NCBI GenBank assembly: GCA_028571685.1
Contig: CM053144.1
Coordinates: 93,340,171-93,404,170 of the forward strand
Direction of reading: 5' to 3'
Length of the DNA stretch: 64,000 bases
Source: Heterohyrax brucei
Lineage: Eukaryota > Chordata > Mammalia > Hyracoidea > Procaviidae
This document shows positions 48,829 through 61,990 of the stretch, piece after piece (within the stretch, counting starts at the first letter, position 1; every line of letters begins with the position of its first letter). Both the position numbers and the translations under genes were made by a program. A model generated the notes under the pieces. It saw only the letters and a list, made by a program, of their open reading frames with translations, did no database searches and was not told the DNA's origin.

Positions 48829-50321
48829 ATTAATCATGACTACAGGGTAACTAAGTAAAATAAAAGGAAATCAGAAGCAACACATAGAAAATGGGAAATG
48901 ATTTGGTTTTAAAAATATAGGAATTACTTTAATTGAATGGTAAATATACCTTTGAGGTTACTGGCAATCAAAGAAAAAAAATTCGATTTTTCTCATTGTC
49001 TGGTAAAATTATGCTGATCCTTCATTCTTCAACTTTCTCTTGGATTTGGATTATATTAAAAGATTATTACAGTTGTTTTTATTTTAGGCCACTGCGTAAT
49101 AAAATGTTATAATGGCTGTTTTGCAGAACTGCTAACTTTTTTTATTTGACTTTCTTATATTCTAGCTATAATTTCCAAAGTGGTGTTTCCAAGGGAAACT
49201 AGATGTTTGATGACTGGGTCTGTTTTTTAATATATCAGCCTCACAGGGATAGCTCCAGTCTGCAGGATCAAGGCATATAAACATAGAAGTTTTGCAGCAT
49301 TAAAACTGATTTCTCAGTGAGAAGATTCACCAGTTAGTGGTGAAATAATATCTCCTGAATTAATATTTTTCCTTCATGTAAATTAGATTGAGAGATGCTG
49401 TGCTGACCTTTGTTAAAGACAGCTTCAGTAATGCATTCGTCAGTTCAGCAGATGTTTATTGGGTGCCTGCGGTGTACTGGTAGTGTGTCAAGTGTTAGGA
49501 TACTTTCCTGCCCTGGTGAAACTCACAGGATTAAAATAAATACCTGTCAAATACATGCTGTGTTTACAGATTGCAACAGGTTCCTGAAAGAAAGCATTGG
49601 ATACCGTGAGGGGATAACTGGGTGTCAAGAGTGTCAGTACTGTGGGGGGTTCAGAGGAAGTCACATTTTTTTGAAGTAGACATTTTACTGAAATATAACC
49701 AGAGAAAAGTGAACCAATGATGTGTATATCTCTGAATTTTTTCATGAAAGTAGCCATGTACCAGCACCCCAGAGGCTCCCTGTTGTCCCCTGCCAGTCAC
49801 TGGTAAACAGTCAAGGTAAACCTCATAACTGTCTATACACAAGCGTAAACAAATGACATTTAAAACCCATCTTTTGACATGAAACCTGAGAAAAAATTAA
49901 TCAGATTAACCTGTCATAAAGGGAATTGTAAGCAGAGAAAACAGTCTTTACAAAAGCTAGACAAGAAGGAAGAAGCAAGACTATATTAAGCAGTAGGCCA
50001 AGGTAAGGATTTTGCATTTTATCTTAATTGAGGCAGGGTGTAAATAGATGCTCTTAACAGTTTGAGTCTATTTTGAAGAAGCTGTATTAAAGGGGTGATA
50101 ATTTTTGTTTATTATTTAGAAAATGTTTTCAATTTTATTGTCACATTTAATTTTTAGGATCAATAGTTCCAAAAGAAGTAGAATCCACATTTAAGGTTAA
50201 AGTATCTTGGTATCAAGAGTTTTTTTTTATTAGATTTTTTAATCTCAAAAGAGCTAGATTATGGAAGTGTGATCTAGTCTCACATGGGAAGACTTTTGGG
50301 AACTGCAAAATATAAAGGGTG

Positions 50322-50487
50322 AAAAAAAAAAACCCCACTGCCATCAAGTCAATTCCAACTCATAGTGACCCTGTAGGTCAGCATAGAACTGTCCCATGGA
50401 GTTTCCAAGGAGTGCCTGGCGGATTTGAACTGCTGACCTTTTGGTTAACAGATGTAGCACTTAACCACTATACACCAGGGCTTCCCA
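50322..50487 (-). mobile_element. AfroSINE
   Basis: A-run, then 'ccccactgccatcaagtcaa' to 'actatacaccagggcttccc'. Confidence 0.9.
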
Positions 50488-51684
50488 GTAAAAGGGTAGG
50501 AAAGATAAAATGCCTTCTCAGGTCACTAGAGGACATCTCTACTTTCACAATACTTCTGAGACCAACTGTGCTCTATAGCTTTGTTTTCTTTTTTCCCTGG
50601 TAGCTAAATCTAAGACTGGTGGTTGGAATTCCTTACAGCGCGTTTTTTCTCCTGAATATAAATTTCATAGAGAAAAATTGGAATATTGTTTCTCTGTGGC
50701 TCCCATTTTGCTCTTCTGGCTTTCTTAGGACTTAGAGGGCCCACTAAAAGGATTGTAGTGATCTGCCTTCTACTGCGGGTATGGAGCAGTGGTCTCATCG
50801 TGTGCAGGAGCTACACACAGCAGGGAAACCTCTGACAGCAGCTCTGTAGACTTACCTGAAAGGTCCCTGCCTGCGTTTTGTTTTTTGAGTCCTGATTTTC
50901 ATCATTTCATTTTCATGGATTGTCAGTTTAAAGGTCATTAATATAGAGCACTCTAATTTTCCTCCAGAAGTACGCTCTGTAGAACCTTGCATTAATCTGA
51001 AATCTGTGTACTTCACCAGTGATTTTTATCCTGTTTCACAAATGTAAACCAATTAGGGTTAGAAGGGGAGTTCAGAAGGTGTAAATTACTGTAGCTTAGA
51101 AGTCTATTATAGTGACATTGATCTTGCAGCTGTGTCTCTTTTTTTAACCCTCATCATAACTTTGTGATGGTTTTTGTATACTTAAAGGTATAACCATTTT
51201 AATGCTACTTTTTATTTGTCCTTAATCTTAATTCCTTAATTAACAGCTTGTTTGGTTTCATCATGGTTTTATCTTTTCCAACTTCTGTTCATAAGCTTTC
51301 ATTTTTAGAGGGATTTCCCAAAATATTAGCACCACCATTACAGGATGTTAAAAGATTCTTATACTAAAGAATTTGCATAGTAGTCACTCAAAGGATCTTA
51401 TTAACAGAAATGAGGGCCTGGTTCACAGATAAAAATGCTATATGTATTTTCTTTACCAAGTAATGGCAATAACATAAATATAGATTACAGTTCAGTCAGT
51501 TCTCCAGTTGTTTGTTTAGCATGAATTGGGTTGGTATTTCAAAATTTGCACAAAGAATATGTAACACTATATTCTGTTTTTTTCAAGTATTGCTACTATT
51601 TCAAATTGATATAATTGGAATTTACATTTAAACATGACTAACAATGAGTCTGAATTGACTGGATGGTAGAGGTTTGGTTTGGTC

Positions 51685-51848
51685 TTTGTAACAGTGGCAT
51701 AGTGGTTAAGTGCTACCTCTCCTAACCAAAAGGTTGTCAGTTCAAATCTGCCAGCTGCTCCTTGGAAACTATGGAGCAGTTCTACTCTGTTCTATGAGGT
51801 CGTGATGAGTCAGAATAGAGTCAACAACAGTGGGTTTGGTTTTGATTT
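51685..51848 (+). mobile_element. AfroSINE
   Basis: 'gtggcatagtggttaagtgc' to 'acaacagtgggtttggtttt'. Confidence 0.85.
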
Positions 51849-52559
51849 AACATACAGTGTAGGTCATAATGGGGGAGGTGAAAGATCATATTCAACACAA
51901 TTAAAATGGTCATCAGTGGATACAAATATAGAAGAGGAGGCTATAGATTTTCTGGTTCTATCACCCTAATCCCTTGTCAGCCATTTGGGATCAGATGATA
52001 TGTTAGAAAGGAATTTGGCCAGATGTTGTTCATTTGGAGTCAGATAGCTTTTCCTTCAGAAGGAAGTAGCTAGAAATTGGCCAAAATATATTTATTGCCG
52101 TTATTGCTAAATACTGACAAGTTGAACCATACTCTGAATTTTAGCAGAAGATATATACAGGTACCTCCACAAAAGATACACATACTTATTGTCAGGAATG
52201 TAGGAAAACTCATTGATGTGTTAGGTAGCTCAGAAATTGTCTTTCAGGTTCTGTCAAAATGTGGAAACTTATCCTTTCTGTACCACAGTTTTTGAGAAGA
52301 TAATCGTTTCCCTTTTGAAGTCTAGGATTATATGGTTCCATTATAACTTATCGAATGAGGTCTCTTCAGTTAGTTGACCTAATTAGTCTGCTTGGATTGT
52401 GAAGAATCTGAACATTACTTACGGTGAGAGCATTTCTAGAGTGTCCTAGAGCCTTCATCTGAGGAGAGGTAAAGACTCAGGCATCTGCAAAGGACGATAA
52501 TGCATGACTTGGACAATATGAGTAGTTGTAAAGGTCCGCTGGGGAGCCAAGAAAGACCC

Positions 52560-53760
52560 AGGAGGGCCCTGGGTGGATAGAACTCACATACTATGGATAT
52601 TTAATTTGGTTGGAGTGAACAGAATAGATCAAAATAAGTAATCTATTAGAAGAGGGGAAGATACCAGTATTAGTAAACAGAAATAAAATGAATTAAGGCA
52701 GTAAATGAAGAGACGTTGTAGAGCGCAGAGGTCAGTAAGGCCTTGCGGAGAACCAAACAAAATATGGAGGAAACTACAGAATGTTTTGCAGTCTGGTGGA
52801 GGCTGTAGTAGTTGTGATCCATTAGTCATTTGGACTGATCTTCCTCTTGTGTCCCTGGTTTTGTTCTTTCTCCTTTGCTGTAGATGGGGTAAGATCAGTG
52901 AAATATCTTAGATGGCTGCTCACAGCTTTTGAGACCCCAGACACCACTCACTAAAGTAGAACACAGAACATTATAAACTGTGGTATGCCAGCTGTGTTCC
53001 CCAAGACCGTGGTCCCCACAGCTCTCAGTCTAGTAGTTTGGTCCCATAGGGAGTTAAGATGTGTCTGTGGAACTTCTGTGACCTTAGCTTGAGCAAGTTG
53101 TGCTGGCTTACCCAATGTTATATACTGTGTTGCCCTTTACTGAAGTTACCGCTTATCTACTGCCTGCTTCGTGTTTTTCCCTCACACTCTTCCCCTCCCT
53201 TATGATCGCCAAAGATTGTCTCTTTGTTTGTGTATACCTTTTAATGAGTTTTTATACTAGTGGTCTCATACAGTACTACGTGTCCTTTTGTGATCGTCGT
53301 GTTCAGTCAGCAGGGTGCCCTCGAGGTTCATCCGCGTTGTGAGATGCTTCCCAGACCCGTCATTGTTCTTTATCACTGCATAGTGTTCCATGGTGTGTAG
53401 GTACCACGTTTTTAAATCTTTCGTCTGTTGATAGACAGGTAGGTTTTTATCTTTCTGCTATCATGAATGATGCTGCAGTGAATATGGGTGTGATGGATCT
53501 GTTTGTGTGATGGCTCTTACTTCTCTGAGATAGATTCCTAGGAGTGGGATTGCTGAATCATATGGTATTTCTATTTTTAGCTTTTTAAGGAAGCACCATA
53601 AAGTTTTCCAAATTGGTTGTATCATTTTATATTCCCACCAGCAGTGTATAAGAGTTCCAGGCTTCCTGCAACCTCTCCAACATTTATGATTTTCTAATTT
53701 TTTTATTTGTGGCGGTAATGTCCAGATATAAGCATGTTCTCTTGTTGACCCATGCAACTT
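52560..53760 (-). mobile_element. 5'-truncated L1, older copy
   Basis: 53757-53540 encodes NHKCWRGCRKPGTLIHCWWE, WKTLWCFLKKLKIEIPYDSA and IPLLGIY from the end of L1 ORF2. 52560-53450 is the 3' UTR, with 'gcttttgagaccccagacac'. Truncated and broken. Confidence 0.8.
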
Positions 53761-54403
53761 GCTTGGGAATTTTAGCAGTTGTCTTTATTAGACACATACA
53801 CTGCTTTTCTCACTCCCCTGTTTTGGCCCCCAATTAACGGTCAAAAGTTCCCAAGCAATAAAAATTGAAATGAAGATTTTACCAAATTAAGAGAAAATAT
53901 CAGAGTGGAATAACACATATGAATCCCTGTATTATTTCATCAGTTTGTTTTACAGAGACTTAAAACGTGTTCACAATGGCCCCTTATACTTCCTTGGGGA
54001 GTTCTGCAAAAGAAAACAAGAGGTCTCCTTCATGCAAAAGAAGTCTGGTTCACGAGAACATATGTGTGAAAAGCACAGTCCTTATTCTTAGGAAATGGGA
54101 TGAAACCCTTGTTGTCAGAGAATAGTCTGTCCTTAAAAGAATGAGAGTACGAAAGGATTTACATCCATGGTACCTTTACTGACAACTTCTGATGATCGAG
54201 AAAGGGAGTTCAGGAGAGTCATACACGCAGTCTCACTTATGTCCTGAGTTGCAGATACTGATGCATTTGCTTGTTGTACTTAGAAATAATTGAGTATCTT
54301 TTGATGTTATTCATTTTGAGATTTGGAACTGTCTCTAAGGAATCTTCTTAGTTAGCCTTGTGTAGTATGGACCCTTATGTTAATGAAACTTTTATGTTTG
54401 CAG

Positions 54404-54522
54404 AGCTCTAGATGTTCTGAAATATGAGGAAGTTGACATGGAATTGTTAGCCAAGGCTATTCCAGAGCCCTTGAAGAAGTACACTGAATGTAGAGAGCTG
54501 GCTGACAGACTGAAAATAGAAG
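54404..54522 (+). CDS. MTO1: MTO1 coding exon 10
   Basis: Acceptor 'tatgtttgcag|AGCTCT', donor 'ATAGAAG|GTAGAG', 119 bp. It encodes [39 protein letters not shown], part of the C-terminal helical domain that contacts the GTPase partner in bacterial MnmG. Confidence 0.95.
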
Positions 54523-54628
54523 GTAGAGAATAATTTCTTACTTAGATACCTGTGTGTTCTCTTTCTATTGTGAATGAACAGTGGATCCTTTAGGAGCCCA
54601 GAGGAGCCATTGTTAGAGTAAGAAACAA

Positions 54629-54962
54629 AAAACAGCAACCACTGCCGTCTAGTTGATTCTAAGTCATTGTGACCCTGTGTACACAGAAATTCTGGAAACC
54701 CTGGTGGTGTAATGGTTAAGTGCTATGTCTGCTAAGTCAGCGGGTCAGATCTGGCAGGCACTTCTTGGAAACATGGGACAGTTCTACTCTGACCTATGGG
54801 GTCCGTATGAGTCGGAATTGACTTGAAGGCAGTGGGTTTCCTGTATACTCGTAGGACAGACTAGAACTGCCTCATCAGTTTTCCAAGGAGCAGCTGATGA
54901 ATTTGAACTGCTGACCTTTTGGTTAGCAACCTGAGACTTTAACCACTATGACACCAGGGTAA
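54629..54962 (-). mobile_element. AfroSINE interrupted by another AfroSINE
   Basis: The outer copy runs from 'agcaaccactgccgtctagt' to 'actatgacaccagggtaa' on the minus strand. It is broken at 54687 by a plus-strand copy and resumes at 54846 ('tgtatactcgtaggacagac'). Confidence 0.85.
54687..54845 (+). mobile_element. AfroSINE nested in an AfroSINE
   Basis: 'ggaaaccctggtggtgtaat' to 'gacttgaaggcagtgggttt', complete, inserted head-to-head in the older copy. Confidence 0.85.
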
Positions 54963-54989
54963 TTATTACCATAATGATAGTTATTACTA

Positions 54990-55242
54990 GACCAGAAAAA
55001 CCCAAATCCACCAAATCCAGTAAGTTGATTCCTACTCATAGCAACCATATAGGACACAGTAGAATTCCTTGATAAACAAACAAACCCACTGCTGTTAAGT
55101 CAATTCTAACTCTTAGTGACCCCCATAGAGCGGAGTAGAACTGCTCCATAGAGTTTCCAGGGAGTGCCTGGTGAATTTGAACAGCCAGCCTTTTGGTTAG
55201 TAGCCTGAGCTCTTAACCACTATACCACCAGGGTTTCCTCAA
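54990..55242 (-). mobile_element. Two further AfroSINE copies, one truncated
   Basis: 54990-55075 is a tail fragment ('ccagtaagttgattcctact'). 55076-55242 is a full copy from 'aaacccactgctgttaagtc' to 'ataccaccagggtttcct'. Confidence 0.85.
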
Positions 55243-55299
55243 ATAGGACCACCTTAATATTAGGCTCTCAAAGTGTGGTCACTGGACTAACAACATTTT

Positions 55300-57571
55300 T
55301 TTTTTTTACATGTATTTTTTTTTATTTTTATTTTTATTTAACATAACTGAGTGAAAATGTACATTCACGTATAAATTTACATGCCCACCTATATGCAGCT
55401 TCCACTGCTCTCCCTGTCTGGTGACTGCACACTATTCCTCTCTGCTCCATCCATGTCTCATCCTCCCAACAGCCTCCTTTCCCCTCCTCTCCGTCCACTC
55501 CCCTTCCTCCAGCCAGAGGTCAGCAAGATGATATCCTGTAGATGTATAGATCCACAAAGTGCTTCCAATATATGGTCACTCTGCATTGCCAAGTCCAATC
55601 CATTCCTGTCCAAAGAGTGGACCTTTGTTATAATTTTGGTAAAGGGCAGCATCAGGGCAGGGGGCCATGCTCTCAGAGGAACCCCAAAACCGCGGGACCA
55701 TCAATTGAGGTCTTTTAGTGGAGATCTCATGATGCACCTCTTTATTCTTGTGTTGCCAGTGAGACTCCTCTCTGTGAGCTCCATTGTGGCTGTCACCGGT
55801 GGTGGCCGGGCACCATCGAGTTCTTCCGGTCCCAAGTCGATGTAGGCACCCACTCTTATGGGTCTCTCTGTCTTCTCGGTTGTCTTTACCACATGTCATT
55901 TTGGTCCTCTGTGAGCATCCGTTCCTGCTGAGTTGGGACCATTTGCTGTGTCCTCGGATGGCAGCTTGGCAGCTTTTAAGACCCCAGACGCCACTCACCA
56001 ATGTGGGGTGCAGAGAGCTCTCTTAGCAAAATGCTAGTTGTGCCAATTGGCCTGGAATTCGCCTAAGAGCATGGTCCCCCGACCCCTGCCCCAGCTACTC
56101 TATCCTAGCAGTACTGAGTTAAGATGGAAGGAGTACTCAAGTTATGCTGAAGTCCACTTAATGTTGTTCTTGTTCCTAATGTGTGCTATCACCGCTTTCT
56201 CACAACTAGATTTTTAGTAACTATCTAAACTAAACCCTCCCCCCATCACTCTCCCTCCCTGCCCTCTCTTGCAGCTGTCAAAGAGTCTTTTCTTCTATAC
56301 ACAAGTCTGTTTTTGAGGTCTCATACAGTATTTGTCCCTTTGTCGCTGACTACTTTCACTCAACATAATGTCTTTCAGTTGAAACCGGATTAGGAGATGT
56401 TTCCTGGAATCATCGTTATTCTTTATCATTGCGTAGTGCTCCATTGAGTATATGTACCATAGTTTACCAATCCATTCTTCTATTGTTGGGCATCTGGGTT
56501 GATTCCATCTTTTTGCTATTGTGGACTGTGCCGTGGTAAACATTCTCGTGCATGTGTCCGTTGGTGTGAAAGGCCTTGAATCTGTAGGATGTATTCCAAG
56601 TAGTGGAATTACTGGGTCAAATGGTATATCGATATCGATTTTTTTAAGGAAGCACCAGATTGCCTTCCAAAGAGGCTGGACCATTTTGCAACCCCACCAA
56701 CAGTGTAGGAGGGTTCCACTTTCTCCACAGCCTCTCCAGCATTTGTTGTTTTGTGTTTTCTGGATCATGGCCAATCTTGTTGGGGTGAGATGGTATCTCA
56801 TCGTTGTCTTGATTTGAATTTCTTTGATAACTAAAGATCGTGAACATGTCCGCATGTGTTTTTTTGCTGCCTGGATCTCCTCTTTAGTGAAATGTCTGTT
56901 CATCTCCTTTGCCCATTGCTTAATTGGATGGTTTATCTTCTTCTTATTGATATTTTGTAGTATCTTATAGATTATGGAGATCAGGCGTCGGTCTGACATA
57001 GAGTTGCCAAATATTTCTTCCCATTCGGTGGGTGTTCTTTTAATTCTATTAGTAAAGTCTTTGGATGAGCAAAAGTGTTTGATTCTTAATAGTTCCCATT
57101 TATCTACTTTCTCTTCTGTTGATTGAGGTTTCTTTGACAGATTTTGGAGTCTGTCCTCATTGTGTATTAAAACTTCCATTGTTGTTCCTACCTTTTCTTG
57201 GATGAACTTTATCGTTTTAGGTTTGATATTTAGGTCTTTTATCCAGTTGGAGTTGGTTTTTGTATAAGGTGTAAGATATGGATCTTGATCAGTTTATTGC
57301 AGATGGATAACCAATTTTGCCAGCACCATTTGTTGAAGATACTGTTTTTACCCCAATTTAATGTCTTAGGGCCTTTGTCGAATATCAACTGTTCATAGGC
57401 AGATGGTGTCATCTCTGGGGTCTCAATTCTGTTCCATTGATCGATCTGTCTGTTCTTGTACCAGTACCAGGCTGTTTTGACCACTGTGGCAGTGTAGTAT
57501 GTTCTAAGGTCGGGTAATGAGAGGCCTTCCAGTGTGTTCTTCTTCTTTAGTAGTACCTTACTTATGCGGGG
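55300..57571 (-). mobile_element. 5'-truncated L1, 2.3 kb, with 17-bp target duplication
   Basis: Antisense to MTO1. The T-rich start and 3' UTR are at 55300-56290. 57179-56295 stays open for 294 codons of the ORF2 C-terminus: RIKHFCSSKDFTNRIKRTP, INHPIKQWAKEMNRHFTKE, NKCWRGCGESGTLLHCWWGC and WKAIWCFLKKIDIDIPFDP. Target duplications 'tggactaacaacatttt' lie at 55283-55299 and 57572-57588. The endonuclease and reverse-transcriptase parts are missing. The long open frame and intact duplication make it the youngest-looking L1 here. Confidence 0.95.
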
Positions 57572-57954
57572 TGGACTAACAACATTTTAACACCTGGGAG
57601 TTTGTTAGAGAATGGGAAATCTCAAGCCCCACCCCGGGCCTACTGAATAAGAATCTGCATTTTAATGAAATCCCCAGGTTATTCATCTGCACGTTTCAAA
57701 TTTGGGAAGTGCACTATAGAGACCTCCTTTTAAAAAACACTTGTTTTCTTGTTACATTCTCCCTGTCTAATGTTCTCAGGGTGAGAAAAATACCATCTTT
57801 AACTTGCCATGTATGGGAATCTCTGCTCTTGACCAATATTTTGTATCACACAAAGAAATCTAGACTGCCCCCACATGTCATAGTAGCTCTTGGTGTGATC
57901 TCCTACACTTGATCAGTTGATGGACCACAGATATCTTTTGTAGTTTCATTGCCT

Positions 57955-59230
57955 TTTTAAAACAGCTTTTTGTAGTCAAATATATGTAGCAGAATTGGCC
58001 ATTTAAAGCACGTTAAAGGTGTTTAATTCACTGACATTCATGACATTTACATGTTGTCCAGCCATACCATTATCTCCAAAATGTGTTCATCACTCCAGAC
58101 CCAAACTCTGCCCATTAAGCGCTAACTCTCTTTCCTCCCAGTCCGTGTTCTCTGGTAACTGCTTTTCTTCATCGGTTTCTCTACGTTTGCCCCTTGTAGA
58201 TAGTTTATGTAAGCGAAGAAATCATACAGTATTTTCCTACATTGTTTTCACTATCAGCACAATGAACGCAAGGTTCACTGATGTGATAGCGTGTGTCAGA
58301 ACATCATTTTTATTTATGGCTGAGTAATATCTCATGGTGTCTGTATGCCACATTTTGTTTATCTGTTTACATGTTGGTGGACACTTGGGCTGTTTCCCTC
58401 TTTTTTGCTGTTGTTAATGATTGCAGTGAACCTTGTGTCTGAGTGTCTGTCTGATACTTTCAAGTCTTTTGGCTTATAAACCAAGCAGTGAAAGCTGGGT
58501 TGCAAGGTAATTATGTTTAATTTTTGGTGGAACTGCCTTATTGTTTTCCATTTTACATTCCACCAGCAGCACGTAGGGTTCCAGTTATTCCACATCCTCA
58601 CCAATATTTGTTCTTTTTCTTTTTTTGAAATGATAAGCATCCCTAGGAAGTGCGAAGTGGTATCTCATGGTTTTATTTGCACCTCTGTCATGACTCATGA
58701 TGTCAGACATCTTTTCATGTGCTTTTTAGCTATTTGGATTTCTTCTTTGAAAACATATCTATTTCAAGTCCTTTGTTCGTATTTTAATTGAGTTGTTGTC
58801 TTTTTGTAGTTGAGTTTTAGGAGTTACTGACATATTTTAGATATTAAACCTTCATCAAATAAATAATTTGCAAATATTTTCTCCTGTTGTATAGATTGTC
58901 TTTTCATTTTCTTGATCTGTCCTTTGATGAACAAATGTTTTTAATTTTTATTAAGTCGGAGTTACCTATTCCTTTTGTTGCTTGTCCTCTTGGTGTTGTA
59001 TCTGAGGATTGCAAAACCCAAGGTCAAAACCCCCGTGTGTTTTCTTCTAAGAGTTTTATGGTTCCTACATTTCAGTTGATACACTGTAAGTTAATTTTTG
59101 TATTTGGTATGAGGTAGGTGGTCCAATTTTATTCTTTTGCATGTGGGAAGTCAGTTTCCCCAGCACCATTTGTTGAAGAGACTGTTTTTTTCCCTGTGGA
59201 ATGGATTTGCCAGCCTTGTCACAGATCTGG
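57955..59230 (-). mobile_element. Old L1 fragment
   Basis: Reverse-strand 3' region and ORF2 end: 'atggctgagtaatatctcat', 'ccagcaccatttgttgaaga'. Residues such as WNPTCCWWNVK near 58590 survive in broken frames. Confidence 0.7.
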
Positions 59231-59406
59231 TGGCGAAATATGTCTGGGTGCACTGCATTTTTTGTTGTTGTTGCAGAATATGTACATAAAATGTAACGAT
59301 TCAACGGATGTACAATTTAATGGTATCAATTACATTAATCATGTGCCATCATAACCTCTAATTTTTGCCAAATTTCCCATTACCATAAACAAGAACTCAC
59401 TAGTTT

Positions 59407-59750
59407 GTTTGTTTTTTAATTTAATATGAGTGAAAATGTACATTCTCGTATAAATTTACGTGCCCACCTATATGCAGCTCCCACTGCTCTCCCTGCCCAG
59501 TGACAGCACACTACTCCTCTCTGCTCCATACACGTCTCATCCTCCCAACAGCCTCCTTTCCCCTCCTCTCCACCCACTCTCCCTCCTCCAGCCAGAGGTC
59601 ATCAGGATGACATCCTACAGATGTATAGAACCATAAAGTGCATCCAGTATGTGGTCACTCTGCATCGCCAAGTCCAATCCATTCGTGTTCGAAGAGTGGA
59701 CCTTCATTATGATTTATGGGCAAGGGCAGCATGAAGGCCAGGGGCCATGC
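59407..59750 (-). mobile_element. L1 3' end with 11-bp target duplication
   Basis: 'atatgagtgaaaatgtacat' to 'gaaggccaggggccatgc', flanked by 'ctcactagttt' at 59396-59406 and 59751-59761. Confidence 0.85.
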
Positions 59751-60424
59751 CTCACTAGTTTTTAATTATGAAAATTTTCAAACATAAAAATAGAACAAAT
59801 AATATGAGCTTTTGCATTTTGACAAAAGATGTTTTCTCCTAGGGTAGAAAGTTATGTGGTAAAAAAGGCAGTGAGCAAGAAGATATAGGAATAGGGGTAG
59901 GAGAAGTTGGATAACGATGTGCTGTTCAAATAGGAAATGGCTCTAACCTCCTTAGGAATTGGCCAGAGTGGTAAGAGGTTGCATTCCTTGTAGCACTGCC
60001 TCTTTTTGTCATTTACAGAGCCCTGTCCCTTTACTGTGTTTCAAGCTGAACAGGAAAACCCAAGTGCTATTACCACCCACTATACAAATTTATAAAAGCC
60101 TAGCAACCAAAGGAACTAACCAGAAACTGCTGAATCATTCTCCTACAACATAGCTTATAGTGTGCTAAAATATAAGAAGTCTTTAAAGACTGGCGTATAT
60201 GAAGACTTCAGTATAAAACCATGGCTTAAAAGAAACTATATTAGGTTAAAATATAATATAAATCAATGTCAGATCTTCCTTCTGTCATCTCTTGTGCTTT
60301 GCTATATATATATTTGAGAGATTAGATAAATATAAACTTAGTACATGTGTTACCTCCTCATTTATATTTTGGTCCTCTAAAGAGTCTGTTTGTGAGTCAT
60401 AAAATTGCATTTAAAATGATTACT

Positions 60425-60640
60425 AAATATTAACATTTATTGAGATGTACCAGATAAGTGTACTAAGCCCTTTAGATGCATTGTTTCATTTGATACTTAG
60501 CCCTTTCCCATGGGGGTGGGTGTTAGCACTGTTGTCCTCATGTGACCGATAGTGGTTGTTAGCCCAGGATCACACAACAGTGAGTTACTGAGCCCGGGGT
60601 TTGAACCTCGTTGATCAGACTACAAAGCCTACCCACTTCA
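60425..60640 (-). mobile_element. MIR element
   Basis: 'taacatttattgagatgtac', 'tttcatttgatacttagccc', 'cccaggatcacacaacagtg' and 'gagcccggggtttgaacctc' in reverse MIR order. Confidence 0.75.
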
Positions 60641-61239
60641 TAACTATTCTTTGTTGCCATAAAGATCCTTAGAAGTCATCCAGCCAAGTCCTTGAATGGT
60701 CTGAATAAAGAAACTGAAGACCTGAAGGGTAACTGTACTCCTAGTCAGGGAGTACTTATTCTTTGGTGCAGCTAGGCCCAGAGGTGGGGCTTCCTGGCTG
60801 CCAGTCAAGTAATAGAAGAAGATGCTACCAGAACCTTTAGGGAGAACTGGTGTGCTTGAGCAGGAGAGAATGAGCACCTCAATTTGAGTTTTGAAACACG
60901 ATCTTTAAATTTGTCTTTCTAAGAACAGAGTGCTTTAGTTAACAAAGTAATTGAATTGTCCTTCTAATATCATTTCTGAATAAGACCTTAACTAAAAATA
61001 AGTGATGTGTTTTGTCAGCCAAAAAGCTCCACTTTAAAAATATTATAGATTTATGTGGACATAATTCAAAAAGCAGGTTTCTTGGAGAAACATCCTGTTT
61101 TAAGGACCTAAAATTCAAACTCACAGTCTATTGAAAGAAATGTGCTGACAAAAATTTGCACAAAGAGGAAAAGCAAATTCTTTTTTTACTTTTAATTTTC
61201 TAGATACTTGAAATGAAAAGGATATGCATGGAAGTACCA

Positions 61240-61405
61240 GGCAGAATGGTGTAGTTAATATGTCTCAGTCTCCTAATCTGTGAAAGGGAACACCTGTTGT
61301 TGAGGTGACTATTGAATGAGATAATATATGTAAAAACTCTATAAATTGGGCAAGGCTATGTGGATGTAAATTGTTAATACAGTGTGAGTATTATAATAGT
61401 CTTCA
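61240..61405 (+). mobile_element. MIR element next to MTO1 exon 11
   Basis: 'tctcagtctcctaatctgtg', 'gaatgagataatatatgtaa'. It ends just before the exon 11 acceptor and may supply part of its pyrimidine tract. Confidence 0.55.
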
Positions 61406-61418
61406 TTTTGTTCACCAG

Positions 61419-61579
61419 CCACTTATGAATCAGCATTGTTCCATCAGCAACAGGAAATAGAGGAAGTTCAGCAAGATGAAGCTCTTCAGCTGCCAAAAGA
61501 CTTAGATTATTTGACTCTCAAGGATGTATCTTTATCCCAGGAAGCTCGAGAGAAACTACACTTCAGTCGCCCACAGACG
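61419..61579 (+). CDS. MTO1: MTO1 coding exon 11
   Basis: Acceptor 'gttcaccag|CCACTT', donor 'CAGACG|GTAAGA', 161 bp. It encodes [39 protein letters not shown] and [15 protein letters not shown]. It ends at codon 639 in phase 0. The next human exon opens with IGAAS and is not in the window. Confidence 0.96.
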
Positions 61580-61784
61580 GTAAGAAAACAGAGAAATAAG
61601 AACAGATGTAGCTAAAGAGCCAGTAGTTTTCTTGTTAAAGAAAAAAAACATGGGGATTAGAGTGGTCACATAACTGATGTTTCATTTCATCATTAAAAAA
61701 AGATTTAACCTCATGTTATCATTTATCCCTGCGTATGACAGACATTGATAAATCTTTTTGAGAGGTAATAACATTAGGCTAAAT

Positions 61785-61990
61785 AAGTTAAAGCCAGTGG
61801 CTAAAGCCCTCAGCTGCTAACTGGGAGAATGGTGGTTGAAACCCACCAGCTGCTCTGCTCGATGAAGATGTGATAGTCTGCTTCCCTGAAGGTCACAGCC
61901 TTGGAGACCCTCTGGGGCAGTTCTGCTCTGTCTGTAGGGTTTCTGAGAATTGAAATCAACTTGACAGTAATGAGTTTTGGAAACAAGTAA
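61785..61990 (+). mobile_element. AfroSINE, longer variant
   Basis: 'aagccagtggctaaagccct', the extra segment 'gatgtgatagtctgcttccc', then 'ctctggggcagttctgctct'. It is the same variant as the reverse copies at 2213 and 44136. Confidence 0.85.

Larger units (their letters stand above)
48397..54403 (+). other. MTO1 intron 9
   Basis: 6 kb with AfroSINEs at 48540, 50322 and 51685, an L1 3'-tail scrap and an L1 fragment at 52560-53760. 48830-50320, 50490-51680, 51850-52555 and 53765-54400 show no recognised feature. Confidence 0.7.
54523..61418 (+). other. MTO1 intron 10
   Basis: 6.9 kb, mostly retroelements: a SINE cluster (54629-55242), the long L1 (55300-57571), an older L1 (57955-59230), an L1 3' end (59407-59750) and MIRs. 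57590-57950, 59765-60420 and 60645-61235 show no recognised feature. Confidence 0.8.
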
